Positions 1 to 9,264 of a stretch of DNA of 19,142 bases are shown in pieces (position 1 is the stretch's first letter; the number at the start of each line of letters is the position of its first letter). Position numbers and translations under genes: made by a program. The DNA is taken from assembly GCA_031273385.1 (NCBI GenBank), contig JAISRY010000122.1, positions 1 to 19,142 on the forward strand, in the 5' to 3' direction. The notes beneath the pieces were generated by a model. The model had not been told where the DNA came from, searched no databases, and was given only the letters and a program-made list of their open reading frames with translations. Source of the stretch: Tannerellaceae bacterium. GTDB lineage: Bacteria > Bacteroidota > Bacteroidia > Bacteroidales > Tannerellaceae.

Positions 1-699
1 GACTGCAATGCCGGCGACCATCATAAGGCGTTCGCCACCAATTTCAATCCCGAAATCAATATCCGCGAGATCACCCAGCGGGGGAAGTATTACGAAAACG
101 GGGAATGGAAAGAGACAGACCCCCTCTCGGTACACCGGCCTATAAACTATCCGCGTGTCGGGGCGAGGGAGTCGTACCTGATGTATCATGAGGAGCTGGA
201 AAGCCTGGCGAAGAACTTCCCGACGATCCGGCGCGCCCGTTTCTGGATGACCTTCGGGCAGGAATACCTGACGCACCTCCGCGTGATCCAAAATATCGGC
301 ATGGATCGTATCGACCCTATCCTGTACAAGGGCGTCGAGATCGTTCCGATCCAGTTCCTGAAAGCGGTCTTGCCCGACCCGGGCGAACTGGGGGAGAACT
401 ATACGGGAGAGACCTCTATCGGTTGCCGTATACGCGGCGTGAAAGGCGGAAAGGAGCTGACCTACTATGTCTATAACAACTGTAGCCACGAGGCGGCCTA
501 CAAGGAGACCGGCGCACAGGCCGTCAGTTATACGACGGGCGTTCCGGCGATGATCGGCGCAAAGCTGTTCCTCCAGGAGGTATGGAAGAGGCCGGGCGTA
601 TGGAATGTGGAAGAGTTCGACCCCGACCCATTCATGAAAGAGCTGAACGAACAGGGATTGCCGTGGCATGAACTATTTAACGGGGATCTGGAATTGTAA
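1..699 (+). CDS. Carboxynorspermidine/carboxyspermidine synthase-like saccharopine dehydrogenase family protein, 5'-truncated by the window edge
   Basis: The frame is open from base 1 to a TAA at 697-699, so the C-terminal 232 residues are visible and the start lies outside the window. An ATG at 181 is internal: the residues before it (an NPEINIREITQRG stretch near the edge, then HRPINYPRVGARESYL) read as normal protein. The late YNNCSHEAAYKETGAQAVSY and TTGVPAMIGAKL segments are ones I associate with the saccharopine-dehydrogenase-like carboxy(nor)spermidine dehydrogenases. These reductively condense aspartate semialdehyde with a diamine in the alternative spermidine pathway, in the cytoplasm. 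The NAD(P)-binding Rossmann half is not in the window. It lies 27 nt upstream of bcp on the same strand and is probably cotranscribed. Saccharopine dehydrogenase or homospermidine synthase are alternatives that the visible half cannot exclude. Confidence 0.8.
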   Translation, partial: DCNAGDHHKAFATNFNPEINIREITQRGKYYENGEWKETDPLSVHRPINYPRVGARESYLMYHEELESLAKNFPTIRRARFWMTFGQEYLTHLRVIQNIGMDRIDPILYKGVEIVPIQFLKAVLPDPGELGENYTGETSIGCRIRGVKGGKELTYYVYNNCSHEAAYKETGAQAVSYTTGVPAMIGAKLFLQEVWKRPGVWNVEEFDPDPFMKELNEQGLPWHELFNGDLEL

Positions 700-726
700 T
701 AGACATTAAAAACGTAATCATCAATT

Positions 727-1185
727 ATGGCAATAGAGATAGGGGATAAAATCCCAGACATACTGGGGACAGACCAGAACGGGAAAGAGATAACGGCAAG
801 CGATTTCAAAGGAAAGAAGCTGGCGTTGTATTTCTACCCGAAAGACAATACGAGCGGTTGTACGGCCGAAGCGTGCAGTTTGCGCGACGGGTATGAGGTG
901 CTGAGGGATGCGGGATATGAGGTGGTTGGCGTCAGCAAAGACAGCGCCAGGTCGCACCAGGGCTTTATCGCCCGGCACAACCTCCCTTTCCGCCTGATCG
1001 CGGATACCGGCACAGAGCTACAGCAGCGGTTCGGCGTATGGGCGGAGAAGAGTATGTACGGGCGCAAATACATGGGGACGCTGCGTACGACCTTTATTAT
1101 CAATGAAGATGGCGTGGTAGAACGTATCATCCACCCGAAAGAGGTGAAAACAAATGACCATGCAACCCAAATTTTAAACAAGTAA
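727..1185 (+). CDS. bcp: Thioredoxin-dependent thiol peroxidase (BCP-type peroxiredoxin)
   Basis: A 152-residue cytoplasmic peroxiredoxin of the BCP/PrxQ class, which reduces hydrogen peroxide and organic hydroperoxides and is recycled by thioredoxin. The hallmark segment [16 protein letters not shown] (residues 35-50) holds the peroxidatic Cys45 in the P-x3-T-x2-C motif and a resolving Cys50 five residues later, the same spacing as in E. coli BCP. The later [12 protein letters not shown] segment is the usual beta strand before the conserved C-terminal region. Length is normal for the family. The ATG at 727 directly precedes [12 protein letters not shown], a canonical peroxiredoxin N-terminus. 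It starts 27 nt after the preceding gene and ends 5 nt before recA. No promoter is visible in either gap, which suggests cotranscription. Linking a peroxide reductase to recA makes sense as shared protection against oxidative DNA damage, but that is inference. Confidence 0.95.
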   Translation: MAIEIGDKIPDILGTDQNGKEITASDFKGKKLALYFYPKDNTSGCTAEACSLRDGYEVLRDAGYEVVGVSKDSARSHQGFIARHNLPFRLIADTGTELQQRFGVWAEKSMYGRKYMGTLRTTFIINEDGVVERIIHPKEVKTNDHATQILNK

Positions 1186-1190
1186 ATACA

Positions 1191-2234
<1,044 letters not shown>

Positions 2235-2243
2235 GCCGGCGGC

Positions 2244-3206
2244 ATGACGAACAAAGAGAAATACCGTTTGCTTTCCGAAAACGAACCCTGTCTGCCCATC
2301 TTTTCCCGGAACTGGTGGCTGGATACGGTCTGCGGAGCGGCAAACTGGGACGTCTTGCTGGTCGAAAAGAACGAACGCATCCTGGCGGCGATGCCGTTGT
2401 ATACCCCCTGTCCGCATGTCGTCTCCATGCCGCCCTTTACACAGACGATGGGGCCATGGTTTGCCCCGGAGGACGAGGGCGAGGCAGGATACGCCGCCCG
2501 CCTGGAACGGCGCCAGGCGATCTGCAAAGGCTTTGTCCGTGAGCTGGAAAGATACCGCGCTTTCCTGCAGAACTTCAACTACCGGATCACCGACTGGCTG
2601 CCTTTCTACTGGAGAGGCTATACGCAAACCACCCGCTACACCTACCTGCTGGACGGGATCGGGGAGCCGGATATCCTGTGGCGGGGGATGAGCCTCAATA
2701 TCCGCCGCAATATCACCAAAGCGAAAGGGAAATACCGCATCACGGTGAAGCGGGGTATTCCCGTCGACGAGTTTATGCGCGTCTATGCCCTGACGTTTAG
2801 CCGCCAACGGAAACAGCCGCCCGGGAGGGATGTGCTGAAGAGACTGATCGCCGTCTGCCGCGACCGCGGACAGGGCGACCTCTGGGGAGGATACGACGGG
2901 GAGGGACGCCTGCACGCCGCCGCCTTTATCGTATGGCAGGCTGGGGGGAGCGCCTATTACATAGCGGGGGGCGCCGATCCGGCGTTGCGCGGTTCGGGAG
3001 CGCACGCTTTAGTCTTGTGGGAGGGGATTCAGGCGGTTTCGGCCTTTACCTCCCTGTTTGACTTCGAGGGCTCGATGATTCCCGGCGTCGAACGCTTTTT
3101 TCGCGGGTTCGGAGGAAAACAAACGCCTTTCTTCACAATAAGTAAAGGAAAAATCAGTTTGTTCGACAGAGCCCGCTCAAAACTGGGCAGGCTGCTTCAT
3201 CACTAA
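2244..3206 (+). CDS. FemAB/GNAT-like acyltransferase (Acetyltransf_6 type)
   Basis: A 320-residue soluble protein with the architecture of the FemAB/BioF2-like branch of the GNAT fold. The stretch LNIRRNITKAKGKY (151-164) is the basic helix typical of these proteins. VYALTFSRQRKQPP (180-193) and AAAFIVWQAGGSAYYIAGG (225-243) form the acceptor and core strands, and LFDFEGSMIPGVERFFRGFG (271-290) is the motif I use most to recognise the family. Such enzymes move an acyl or aminoacyl group onto a sugar or peptidoglycan precursor; the donor and acceptor cannot be read here. There is no signal peptide or membrane segment, so it acts in the cytoplasm. It begins 9 nt after recA and ends 14 nt before the deacetylase gene, the first of five close-packed glycan-type genes. 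A role in decorating a surface glycan or lipid-linked sugar is inferred from context. Confidence 0.75.
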   Translation: MTNKEKYRLLSENEPCLPIFSRNWWLDTVCGAANWDVLLVEKNERILAAMPLYTPCPHVVSMPPFTQTMGPWFAPEDEGEAGYAARLERRQAICKGFVRELERYRAFLQNFNYRITDWLPFYWRGYTQTTRYTYLLDGIGEPDILWRGMSLNIRRNITKAKGKYRITVKRGIPVDEFMRVYALTFSRQRKQPPGRDVLKRLIAVCRDRGQGDLWGGYDGEGRLHAAAFIVWQAGGSAYYIAGGADPALRGSGAHALVLWEGIQAVSAFTSLFDFEGSMIPGVERFFRGFGGKQTPFFTISKGKISLFDRARSKLGRLLHH

Positions 3207-3220
3207 AAAGAGAATGGTCT

Positions 3221-4555
3221 ATGCTTATGAATAACTGCGACAATGGCGTCATTCCCTATATCCTGAAATTCCTTATCGGAGAGGGCAATGCCGGAGGGTG
3301 GCAACGCAGGGTCGGTTATACCGCCGACCGGCAGGCGTTTCACCGGTACGCCGTCGTTATTGTCCCGGCCTCTACCATCTGCTTTCCCGCATCCGCCGAG
3401 GCGGAAGACGATCTGCCTGTTTTGCCTTTGGCCGAGATAGAGGGCGTACCGTTGCTGTTCGGGAAACCTACGGTGGAATGGGCGGGTGAAACGCTGGTCG
3501 TTTATGCCGATATTGTTGCCGGGGCTTTCTTTTTGCTTTCCCGTTACGAAGAGATACGGCGGCGGGATGTCCGCGATAGGTACGGGCGTTTTCCGGGGAG
3601 AGAGTCGTTGCCCTGCAGAGCCGGCTTTATCCACCGTCCGGTGGTTGACGAATACGGCAGGCTTCTTCGCGGATGGCTTCGCCGGGCAGGGGTGGATGTG
3701 CCGGAGCCGGAGCCGGGTATCCGCAAGATATGGCTGACGCATGATGTCGACGTACCGTTCTTTTGCCGCACCCTGCGCGGCGTCTTACGCGAAACGGTGA
3801 GGGGCGGCGGCATCGGCAAGGCATGGAAACTGCTCAAAGGCCCGTTGGAGGCGGATCCCCTCTATACGTTCCCCTGGCTGATCGAACAGGACAACCGCCT
3901 GAGGAAAGCGGTAGGCCGGCATCGCTGCGAATCCCTCCTTTTCATCAAGGCGGGCGGGCGGACAAAACAGGACAAGCCGCTGTACAACCTCCACTCCGCC
4001 GACATACAATCGCTACTGGCCATCAGCAGGACGGAGCAGGTCGGCATCGGGCTGCACAGCAGCTATTCGGCGGGAAAGGATCCTACCCGTATCGCGGCGG
4101 AGAAAGAACGCCTGCAAAAGGCCGCCGGCAGGGAGATACGGTACAACCGCCACCATTACCTCGCCCTGTGCGAACCGGAGGATTACAGTTGGCTGGAGCG
4201 TGCCGGTATCACCGACGACTTTACGATGGGTTACGCCGACCTGCCCGGTTTCCGCCTGGGGACGTGCCGGCCTGTCCGGTGGATCAACCCGGCGACCCGT
4301 TTCGTCTCTTCCCTCACGCTGCATCCGCTCACCGTCATGGATGTCTCCCTGAGCGACCCGCGCTATATGCATCTACGGTATGACGAAGCGCTGGCCTATT
4401 GCCGCCAACTCTTCGACAGGGTGGCGCTCTTTGCCGGCGAACTGGCCTTGCTCTGGCACAACGACACCGTTACCGGCGAAAGCAGCTTCTCCGCCCCCGC
4501 CCCCTGGCACAGAAAACTATATGAAACATTGATCCAAGAACTGACTGAACAATGA
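3221..4555 (+). CDS. Polysaccharide deacetylase (NodB-like) family protein
   Basis: This is a 444-residue protein. Residues 1-165 form a divergent N-terminal domain of the sort that precedes NodB-like domains in Bacteroidota. The catalytic half starts at IWLTHDVD, where THDVD (173-177) fits metal-binding motif 1. GLHSSYS (277-283) fits the His-containing motif 2, RHHYL (310-314) and TMGYADLPGFRLGTC (335-349) fit the middle motifs, and LLWHND (410-415) supplies the last His. Family members remove N- or O-acyl groups from glycans in a metal-dependent way; some relatives have unproven chemistry. No signal peptide is seen, so it may act on a cytoplasmic lipid-linked sugar. The ATG at 3221 is chosen because the ATG at 3214 meets a stop after six codons. 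The stop overlaps the next start as ATGA (4552-4555), so translation is probably coupled. Confidence 0.8.
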   Translation: MLMNNCDNGVIPYILKFLIGEGNAGGWQRRVGYTADRQAFHRYAVVIVPASTICFPASAEAEDDLPVLPLAEIEGVPLLFGKPTVEWAGETLVVYADIVAGAFFLLSRYEEIRRRDVRDRYGRFPGRESLPCRAGFIHRPVVDEYGRLLRGWLRRAGVDVPEPEPGIRKIWLTHDVDVPFFCRTLRGVLRETVRGGGIGKAWKLLKGPLEADPLYTFPWLIEQDNRLRKAVGRHRCESLLFIKAGGRTKQDKPLYNLHSADIQSLLAISRTEQVGIGLHSSYSAGKDPTRIAAEKERLQKAAGREIRYNRHHYLALCEPEDYSWLERAGITDDFTMGYADLPGFRLGTCRPVRWINPATRFVSSLTLHPLTVMDVSLSDPRYMHLRYDEALAYCRQLFDRVALFAGELALLWHNDTVTGESSFSAPAPWHRKLYETLIQELTEQ

Positions 4556-5811
4556 AGATCCTTATTCTCTGCGACATGTTCCCTCCCGCTTTCGGGCCGC
4601 GCATGGGATACCTCTGCAAATACCTGGCGCGCGCCGGGTGGAAGCCCGTTGTCGTCACGGAACATATCGACGACCATACGTTTGAATTTCTTACCGGGCA
4701 TGTGCCGGTCACCTATATCCGCTATTACAGGGCGAAAGGAAAGGTGGCGCGGAAGCTGGAATGGGCATTTGTTTTCCTGATGGATATCTGTTTCCACTAC
4801 AAAGACCGGAAGATGGCTGCGGTCGCTTCCAAACAGTTGAAAACAGGAGAATATGCCGGTATCCTGTGCAGCACATACCGCACATTCCCCCTGCCGGCGG
4901 CACGAAAGCTGGCGCGGAAATACAACCTGCCCTTTATTGCCGACACACGCGATATCATCGAGCAGTACGCCGCTGACGAATACATCGCCCGTCCGCCCCG
5001 CCTGTTTCCCTGGCTGGACAGGCAGATCATCCGCCTGTTCCGTTACCGCCTTTTGCGCGACAGGAACCGGGCGTTGCGGGAGGCCGCCTGCATCACCACC
5101 GTCTCCCCCTGGCACGTGGAGATGATGAGACGGTATAACCCCCGCGTCGAACTGGTCTATAACGGGTACGACCCCGAACTGTTTTATCCCGCACACGTCC
5201 CTACGCCGCAGTTCCGCATTACCTATACCGGACGCCTGCTCAGCCTGGCGACCCGCGACCCAGAGCTGCTGTTCAAGGCTATACACATCCTGTCGGATAT
5301 CGGGTTTATCCGTCCGGAGGAGTTTCGCGTACAATGGTACATCGACGACGCTTCCGTGGAGCTGATCCGCCCCCTGGCCGACCTGTACGGTATTGCCGCC
5401 TATATGGATTACCCCGGGTATGTGCCCGCCGACCGTATACCGGCTATCCTCAACGAGAGTTCGATCCTGCTGCAACTGGCCAACAAAGCGGGAGAGGGCG
5501 GCCCTAAAGGGATTATGACCACCAAGCTGTTTGAAGCCTTTGCCGTCGAAAAGCCCCTCCTGCTGGTGCGTAGCGACGAGAGCTACCTGGAGGAGACGAT
5601 CCGCCGCGCCCGTGCCGGAAAAGCGGTGCGCACGGTGAATGAGACGTCCGGTTTTATCTTGCGCTACCTCGACCGATGGAAAAAGAAAGGCTACACAAAA
5701 GTCCTGGTAAGACGCGAAGAGACCGCCGTTTTCTCCCGCAGCAAACAGGCGGAACAATTTATGCATATCTTTACCGCTGTGGTAAAAGAACATGGAGGTA
5801 CACATGGATAA
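4552..5811 (+). CDS. GT-B glycosyltransferase (GT4-like)
   Basis: A 419-residue glycosyltransferase with two Rossmann-like halves. The N-terminus MKILILCDMFPPAFGPRMGY is the classic acceptor-side opening of GT4-like enzymes, with the small-residue turn after the first strand. The C-terminal half opens with FRITYTGRLLS (around 222-232), and the donor-site segment is GPKGIMTTKLFEAFAVEKP, whose Glu in KLFEAF occupies the place of the sugar-nucleotide-contacting Glu. It would transfer a sugar from a nucleotide donor onto a growing lipid-linked or protein-linked glycan at the cytoplasmic face of the membrane; donor and acceptor are not predictable. It overlaps the deacetylase gene by 4 nt upstream and the next glycosyltransferase by 8 nt downstream. 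A 474-aa open frame on the opposite strand here is a composition shadow, not a gene. Confidence 0.85.
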   Translation: MKILILCDMFPPAFGPRMGYLCKYLARAGWKPVVVTEHIDDHTFEFLTGHVPVTYIRYYRAKGKVARKLEWAFVFLMDICFHYKDRKMAAVASKQLKTGEYAGILCSTYRTFPLPAARKLARKYNLPFIADTRDIIEQYAADEYIARPPRLFPWLDRQIIRLFRYRLLRDRNRALREAACITTVSPWHVEMMRRYNPRVELVYNGYDPELFYPAHVPTPQFRITYTGRLLSLATRDPELLFKAIHILSDIGFIRPEEFRVQWYIDDASVELIRPLADLYGIAAYMDYPGYVPADRIPAILNESSILLQLANKAGEGGPKGIMTTKLFEAFAVEKPLLLVRSDESYLEETIRRARAGKAVRTVNETSGFILRYLDRWKKKGYTKVLVRREETAVFSRSKQAEQFMHIFTAVVKEHGGTHG

Positions 5812-6934
5812 ACATCTCAATATCGTGGCATTAAATGTCCCTTACCCCCCCAACTACGGAGGCGTGATTGATATCTATTACAAATTAAAGGCGCTGCACG
5901 ACGCCGGCGTGAAGATCGTCCTGCACTGTTTCGAGTACGAACGCCCGCCGGCCCGAGAGCTGGCGCCGTTGTGCGAAGAGGTCTATTATTACCGGCGCCG
6001 CACGGGATGGGCGGCCAACGTCACCCTCCTGCCCTACAACGTCTACAGCCGCAAAAACCCCGACCTGATCGCCAACCTGCTGAAGAATGATTACCCTGTG
6101 CTGTTCGAGGGGCTACATTCCTGTTATTATATCGGCGATAAACGGCTTGCCGGGCGTTGCAAAATCTATCGCGCAAGCAATATAGAGCATGACTACTACC
6201 GTCTTTTGGCACGGTCGTCCCACTGTTTTACGGTAAAAACCTTTATGCGCATCGAAGCGTGGCGCTTCAAATGGTATGAGCGGGTCATCGCCCATGCCTG
6301 CCTGACATTGGCCGTATCCGCCACCGATACGGCATACCTGCGTGGGAGATTCCCCGGCAAACGGATCGAGTGTATGCCGACCTTTCATGCGAACGATGAA
6401 ATAACCGCACAGCCCGGCCTGTCCGGTTTTATCCTCTATCACGGGAAACTCTCCGTCGCCGAGAACGAACATGCCGCCCTCTACCTGATCAAGCATGTAT
6501 TCAGCCGGTTAAGCCATCCATGCGTCATCGCCGGTATGAACCCCTCCCGCCGCCTGGCGGATGCGGTGGCAGCCCATCCCCACATCACGCTGGAAGCCAA
6601 CCCCTCCGGCCAACGGATGAACCGGCTTATCCGCGAAGCGCAGATACACCTGTTGATCACCTTTCAGGATACGGGATTGAAACTGAAACTGCTGAACAGC
6701 CTCTTTGCCGGCCGTCACGTCGTGGCGAACCGCCTGATGCTAGCCGGAAGCGGCCTTGATCCGCTTTGCCACATCGCCGATACGCCGGACGAAATGGCGG
6801 AGGCCTGCAACCGCCTGATGCAGCTGCCCTTCACCCCCGAATGTATCGCGGAAAGAAGCGCCCTCCTGATCCCCGCCTATTCAAACAAACACCAGGCCCA
6901 ACGGCTATACGGCATGATCTATGAAAACCTGTGA
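5804..6934 (+). CDS. GT-B-type glycosyltransferase
   Basis: A 376-residue protein starting MDKHLNIVALNVPYPPNYGG, a typical GT-B N-terminal strand and glycine-rich turn. The start at 5804 is preferred over an in-frame ATG at 5792 because GGAGGT (5795-5800) lies just before 5804, whereas it would fall inside the longer form. The mid-protein segment YRASNIEHDYYRLLA is an acceptor-half motif I know from Bacteroidota glycosyltransferases. The C-terminal half has LKLKLLNSLFAGRHVVANRL, the position of the donor-binding loop. The usual G-x-Glu pattern there is weak (LKLLNSLFAG instead of K-x-x-E), so the catalytic class is uncertain. It overlaps the preceding gene by 8 nt and the methyltransferase by 14 nt, so it is the fourth gene of the five-gene glycan set and probably adds a second sugar. 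Confidence 0.78.
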   Translation: MDKHLNIVALNVPYPPNYGGVIDIYYKLKALHDAGVKIVLHCFEYERPPARELAPLCEEVYYYRRRTGWAANVTLLPYNVYSRKNPDLIANLLKNDYPVLFEGLHSCYYIGDKRLAGRCKIYRASNIEHDYYRLLARSSHCFTVKTFMRIEAWRFKWYERVIAHACLTLAVSATDTAYLRGRFPGKRIECMPTFHANDEITAQPGLSGFILYHGKLSVAENEHAALYLIKHVFSRLSHPCVIAGMNPSRRLADAVAAHPHITLEANPSGQRMNRLIREAQIHLLITFQDTGLKLKLLNSLFAGRHVVANRLMLAGSGLDPLCHIADTPDEMAEACNRLMQLPFTPECIAERSALLIPAYSNKHQAQRLYGMIYENL

Positions 6935-7934
6935 ACTGTCCGCCGCCGCCCAATCGCTGGCCTTACGCCTCGAAGCCGTCGACTACGACAGCCTGCCCAT
7001 CAGCGCGTACAACAAACGGTACATCCGCTCCATGCGTCCGGCGTTCGCCTATTACCTGGAGATTTATGCCGCTTGTCTCCGGCGCGGCCTTTCCGCAACC
7101 GGACAGCCGCCCGCCTCGCTCGTTATGGTCGATTACGGCGGGGGGAGCGGCTTTCTCAGTATGCTGGCCAAAGAGGTAGGGATAGGGCGGGTTATATACG
7201 TCGACCTCAACCCGCTATCGGTAGAGGCCGTAACCGTCCTGAAGCAGCACACCGGCTGCGGCCCCGACGATATCCTGTCCGGCGATACCGCCGTTTTAGC
7301 CGCATGGTGCGCCGCCCGGCAGGTAAAACCCCAATTGCTTGTCGCCACCGACCTGATCGAACATGTCTACGATTTGAAGCCCTTTTTTGCCGCCCTGGCG
7401 GGGATAAACGAACGGTTGTCGATGATTTTTACGACGGCCTCCACGCCCTACAACCCATGGGTAAAGCGGCGGTTGCGCCGTTTCATGAAAGAGTGCGAGT
7501 CGGGCGGGCAGGCCTCGCCCGGCTATTATGCGAAGCGCGAACAGTTTATCCGCACCTGCCGCCCCTCCTTTTCCGACGAGATGGTAGAGCGGTGGAGCCG
7601 GAATACGCGCGGCCTTACCTATCCGGATATCGAAGAGGCGATCGGCGAGAACCGCCTGCCGGTACCCGGGGATGCGTTCAACACCTGCGATCCGGCGACG
7701 GGCAACTGGGCGGAACGTATCCTCCCGATCGACGCCTACCGCACGCTCCTGGCCGCTTCCCGCTTCTCCCTCGCGGTCGGCAAAGGGCATTACAACACCC
7801 ACCGGCGCAACCGCTTCGCGGCCTTCCTCTGCCGGTGCGCCAACGTCGTCATTCGCCGCTCCGGAAAAGCCGGGTTCCTCCTCTCCCCCTACATCCTCCT
7901 TTACTGCTCCCGCAAGGATGCCGGAGCCGTTTAG
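6921..7934 (+). CDS. Class I SAM-dependent methyltransferase
   Basis: A 337-residue protein with a clear Rossmann methyltransferase core. Motif I is VDYGGGSGFLS (70-80), the acidic ribose-binding end of strand 2 is VDLNP (94-98, Asp95), and ATDLIEHVYD (142-151) is the motif IV region with its conserved EH pair, as in UbiG/Methyltransf_23-type enzymes. About 65 residues precede the core and a long C-terminal region follows; the segment YILLYCSRKDAG ends the protein. It is predicted to methylate a small molecule, sugar or lipid-linked glycan in the cytoplasm. As the last of five overlapping genes it could cap or terminate glycan growth, which is inference. It overlaps the preceding glycosyltransferase by 14 nt and ends only 3 nt from the stop of a convergent gene, with no terminator between. 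Confidence 0.8.
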   Translation: MKTCELSAAAQSLALRLEAVDYDSLPISAYNKRYIRSMRPAFAYYLEIYAACLRRGLSATGQPPASLVMVDYGGGSGFLSMLAKEVGIGRVIYVDLNPLSVEAVTVLKQHTGCGPDDILSGDTAVLAAWCAARQVKPQLLVATDLIEHVYDLKPFFAALAGINERLSMIFTTASTPYNPWVKRRLRRFMKECESGGQASPGYYAKREQFIRTCRPSFSDEMVERWSRNTRGLTYPDIEEAIGENRLPVPGDAFNTCDPATGNWAERILPIDAYRTLLAASRFSLAVGKGHYNTHRRNRFAAFLCRCANVVIRRSGKAGFLLSPYILLYCSRKDAGAV

Positions 7935-7937
7935 TTT

Positions 7938-8285
7938 TCATTTGATTTTCTCGACATAATTTCCAATAACAATGCTAATAACCTGGCCGGTGCTACAGGA
8001 GCATCCGCCTTGTGAAGAAAGCTTCATCATACAGGAGAGAAACCCTCCCCCCATACAATATACCTGTCCGCATTTCTCGCAACGTGAAACAACTGCCGGA
8101 CGGTATTTTCCAATAAGCGCAACAGGAATGGAAGCCGCTTTCAGCTCGTAGTATTTCCTCCCACAAATGCGGCACGTCACCTGACTGCCGATATACCTCT
8201 TCACAGCAGCCCTGACCTCTTTACTTTCTCTAAAAAATAAGCCCATCTTTTCTACCCTTTCATTGATTAAGTTAAGCGATTTCAT
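7938..8285 (-). CDS. Small cysteine-rich hypothetical protein with a zinc-ribbon-like pair of CxxC motifs
   Basis: I do not recognise this 115-residue protein. Two CxxC knuckles, CRICG (38-42) and CEKCG (69-73), about 30 residues apart, are the pattern of a zinc ribbon. Further cysteines at 77, 85, 95 and 97 suggest a second site or a disulfide. The N-terminal 35 residues are helical and charged (ERVEKMGLFFRESKEVRAAVKRY); the part between the knuckles is hydrophobic. An alternative start at Met14 (8246) would shorten it slightly. There is no signal peptide. It reads convergently into the methyltransferase gene (stops 3 nt apart) and divergently from the PIN-domain pair, and it is more AT-rich than the glycan genes. 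That places it with the inserted segment rather than the glycan operon. It could be a nucleic-acid-binding or regulatory protein, but I assign no function. Confidence 0.65.
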   Translation of the reverse strand: MKSLNLINERVEKMGLFFRESKEVRAAVKRYIGSQVTCRICGRKYYELKAASIPVALIGKYRPAVVSRCEKCGQVYCMGGGFLSCMMKLSSQGGCSCSTGQVISIVIGNYVEKIK

Positions 8286-8478
8286 TACATAATCCAGTAC
8301 TAGTATACAAGGGATAAAGGTATAAAAAAGACCAAAAACAAATCACAAATTTTCGCTCATTTTTTCTCACGTAAGTGAATCCCCGGAGATGTTTTTTCTG
8401 AAAAATCAGCGCGTTTAACATTAATGCATTGTTTTGCGCGTTATATTTGCAAAAAATAGTTCACAACTAAAAAGCCAG
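8286..8478. other. AT-rich divergent intergenic region with small inverted repeats
   Basis: This 193-nt gap separates the cysteine-rich gene (-) from the PIN-pair (+). It holds two short symmetric elements, TACTAGTA (8298-8305) and TCAC-gtaa-GTGA (8367-8378), plus a small CTGA-aaaa-TCAG hairpin around 8397-8408. On the minus strand TACCTTTA (8322 down to 8315) is one base off the Bacteroides -7 consensus TAnnTTTG and could serve the cysteine-rich gene; the nearest upstream TTTG (8342-8339) is 16 nt away, shorter than usual. The symmetric sites are plausible operators for a divergently read two-gene system, but they are short and could arise by chance in AT-rich DNA. Confidence 0.35.
8442..8449 (+). 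promoter_or_regulatory. Candidate Bacteroides-type -7 box for the PIN-domain pair
   Basis: TATATTTG matches the TAnnTTTG -7 consensus of Bacteroidota promoters exactly and sits 29 nt before the ATG at 8479, giving an expected leader of about 20 nt. No clear TTTG -33 box occurs at the expected distance (the best, TTTA at 8414-8417, is 24 nt away), so the promoter may be weak or assisted. The box also overlaps the spurious TTG-started extension at 8434, which supports 8479 as the real start. Confidence 0.5.
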
Positions 8479-9264
8479 ATGGATTACACGTTTATAATCA
8501 GGTTTAACGATGACAATCATTCGCTGTCATCAACAAATGGGATTCCAATTGATTCATTGGGTGAATTGCTGGCATCCCTTGGTAAAGCAATTGGATTAAA
8601 AAAAGGGGATAACCTCACCTTAAGTGAGATAAGAGGAAACTGCTACGCACTTGGGCTTACGACAAACAGTGAGCCTATACACAGTAGTTTGAAAGTTATC
8701 CATAAGCAAATATCAGAGAATGACTATTCCGGCTTAAATTCTGACCAAAAGAAATATGCCGCCAAACTCAAGGCGGTTATGGGAAACAAATACAGAGTGA
8801 ACACGTATGACAACAATAAGGAATTTGATTATAAAATCAATCAAATCCAATTGTCTGATACGGTTGAATCATACTTTGAAGTTGATGATATATACGGTAT
8901 AGTAGCTTCGATAGGAAGTTCAAATCTACATTCAAAGTCATCAATTAAGTTATCCGAAGAGGGGTATGAAATACAAATCACGAGCGAGCAGGAGGATGAA
9001 TTGATTAAGTGTTTTAAAAAGAACAAGTTGTTACTGAGGATCAAGAAGAAGATAAATACAGAAACAGGGAAAATCGAATCGGCTGTTTTGATAGACTTTG
9101 GCGTTGTAAAGAATCCCGAAGAGAGATTGGCTGATAAGGCCGAAGAGCTAAAAGGCCGGCACAGGGGCAGGGGCATTTTCCCAAAGGTAAAAGATTCCGT
9201 GCTATCAGTGAGAGGTTTAAGAGGTAGTGTTAATCCAAATCAACTAGTCGGAGATGGGCAATAG
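8479..9264 (+). CDS. Unrecognised 261-aa partner of a PIN-domain protein (candidate antitoxin or companion)
   Basis: I do not recognise this protein. The ATG at 8479 is preferred over a TTG at 8434, which lies upstream of a consensus -7 box. Three parts can be seen. Residues ~1-110 begin with strand-like MDYTFIIRF, then a helix (SLGELLASLGKAIG, 26-39) and a strand-turn element (LTLSEIRGNCYALGLTT, 46-62). Residues ~118-210 look beta-rich (SYFEVDDIYGIVASIG, then alternating hydrophobic stretches ending ESAVLIDFGVV), like a small barrel. Residues ~215-261 form a charged, Gly/Arg-rich, probably flexible tail (KGRHRGRGIFPKVKDS). There is no helix-turn-helix, signal peptide or membrane segment. It overlaps the PIN gene by 11 nt, so the two are translationally coupled. 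It is much larger than a classical VapB-type antitoxin (70-100 aa). A companion or antidote role is inferred only from the gene pairing. Confidence 0.8.
   Translation: MDYTFIIRFNDDNHSLSSTNGIPIDSLGELLASLGKAIGLKKGDNLTLSEIRGNCYALGLTTNSEPIHSSLKVIHKQISENDYSGLNSDQKKYAAKLKAVMGNKYRVNTYDNNKEFDYKINQIQLSDTVESYFEVDDIYGIVASIGSSNLHSKSSIKLSEEGYEIQITSEQEDELIKCFKKNKLLLRIKKKINTETGKIESAVLIDFGVVKNPEERLADKAEELKGRHRGRGIFPKVKDSVLSVRGLRGSVNPNQLVGDGQ

Noticed and set aside
4396..5820. A 474-aa open frame on the minus strand
   Set aside because: It lies wholly opposite the deacetylase end and the glycosyltransferase gene, has no recognisable motif, and long antisense frames are expected in GC-rich coding DNA.
7073..7945. 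A 290-aa open frame on the plus strand within the methyltransferase gene
   Set aside because: Out of frame with a gene that has clear methyltransferase motifs; the product is Arg/Pro-rich with no motif.
8434..8478. A TTG start adding 15 residues to the PIN partner
   Set aside because: It would start upstream of and include the consensus -7 box, and the ATG at 8479 gives a natural N-terminus.
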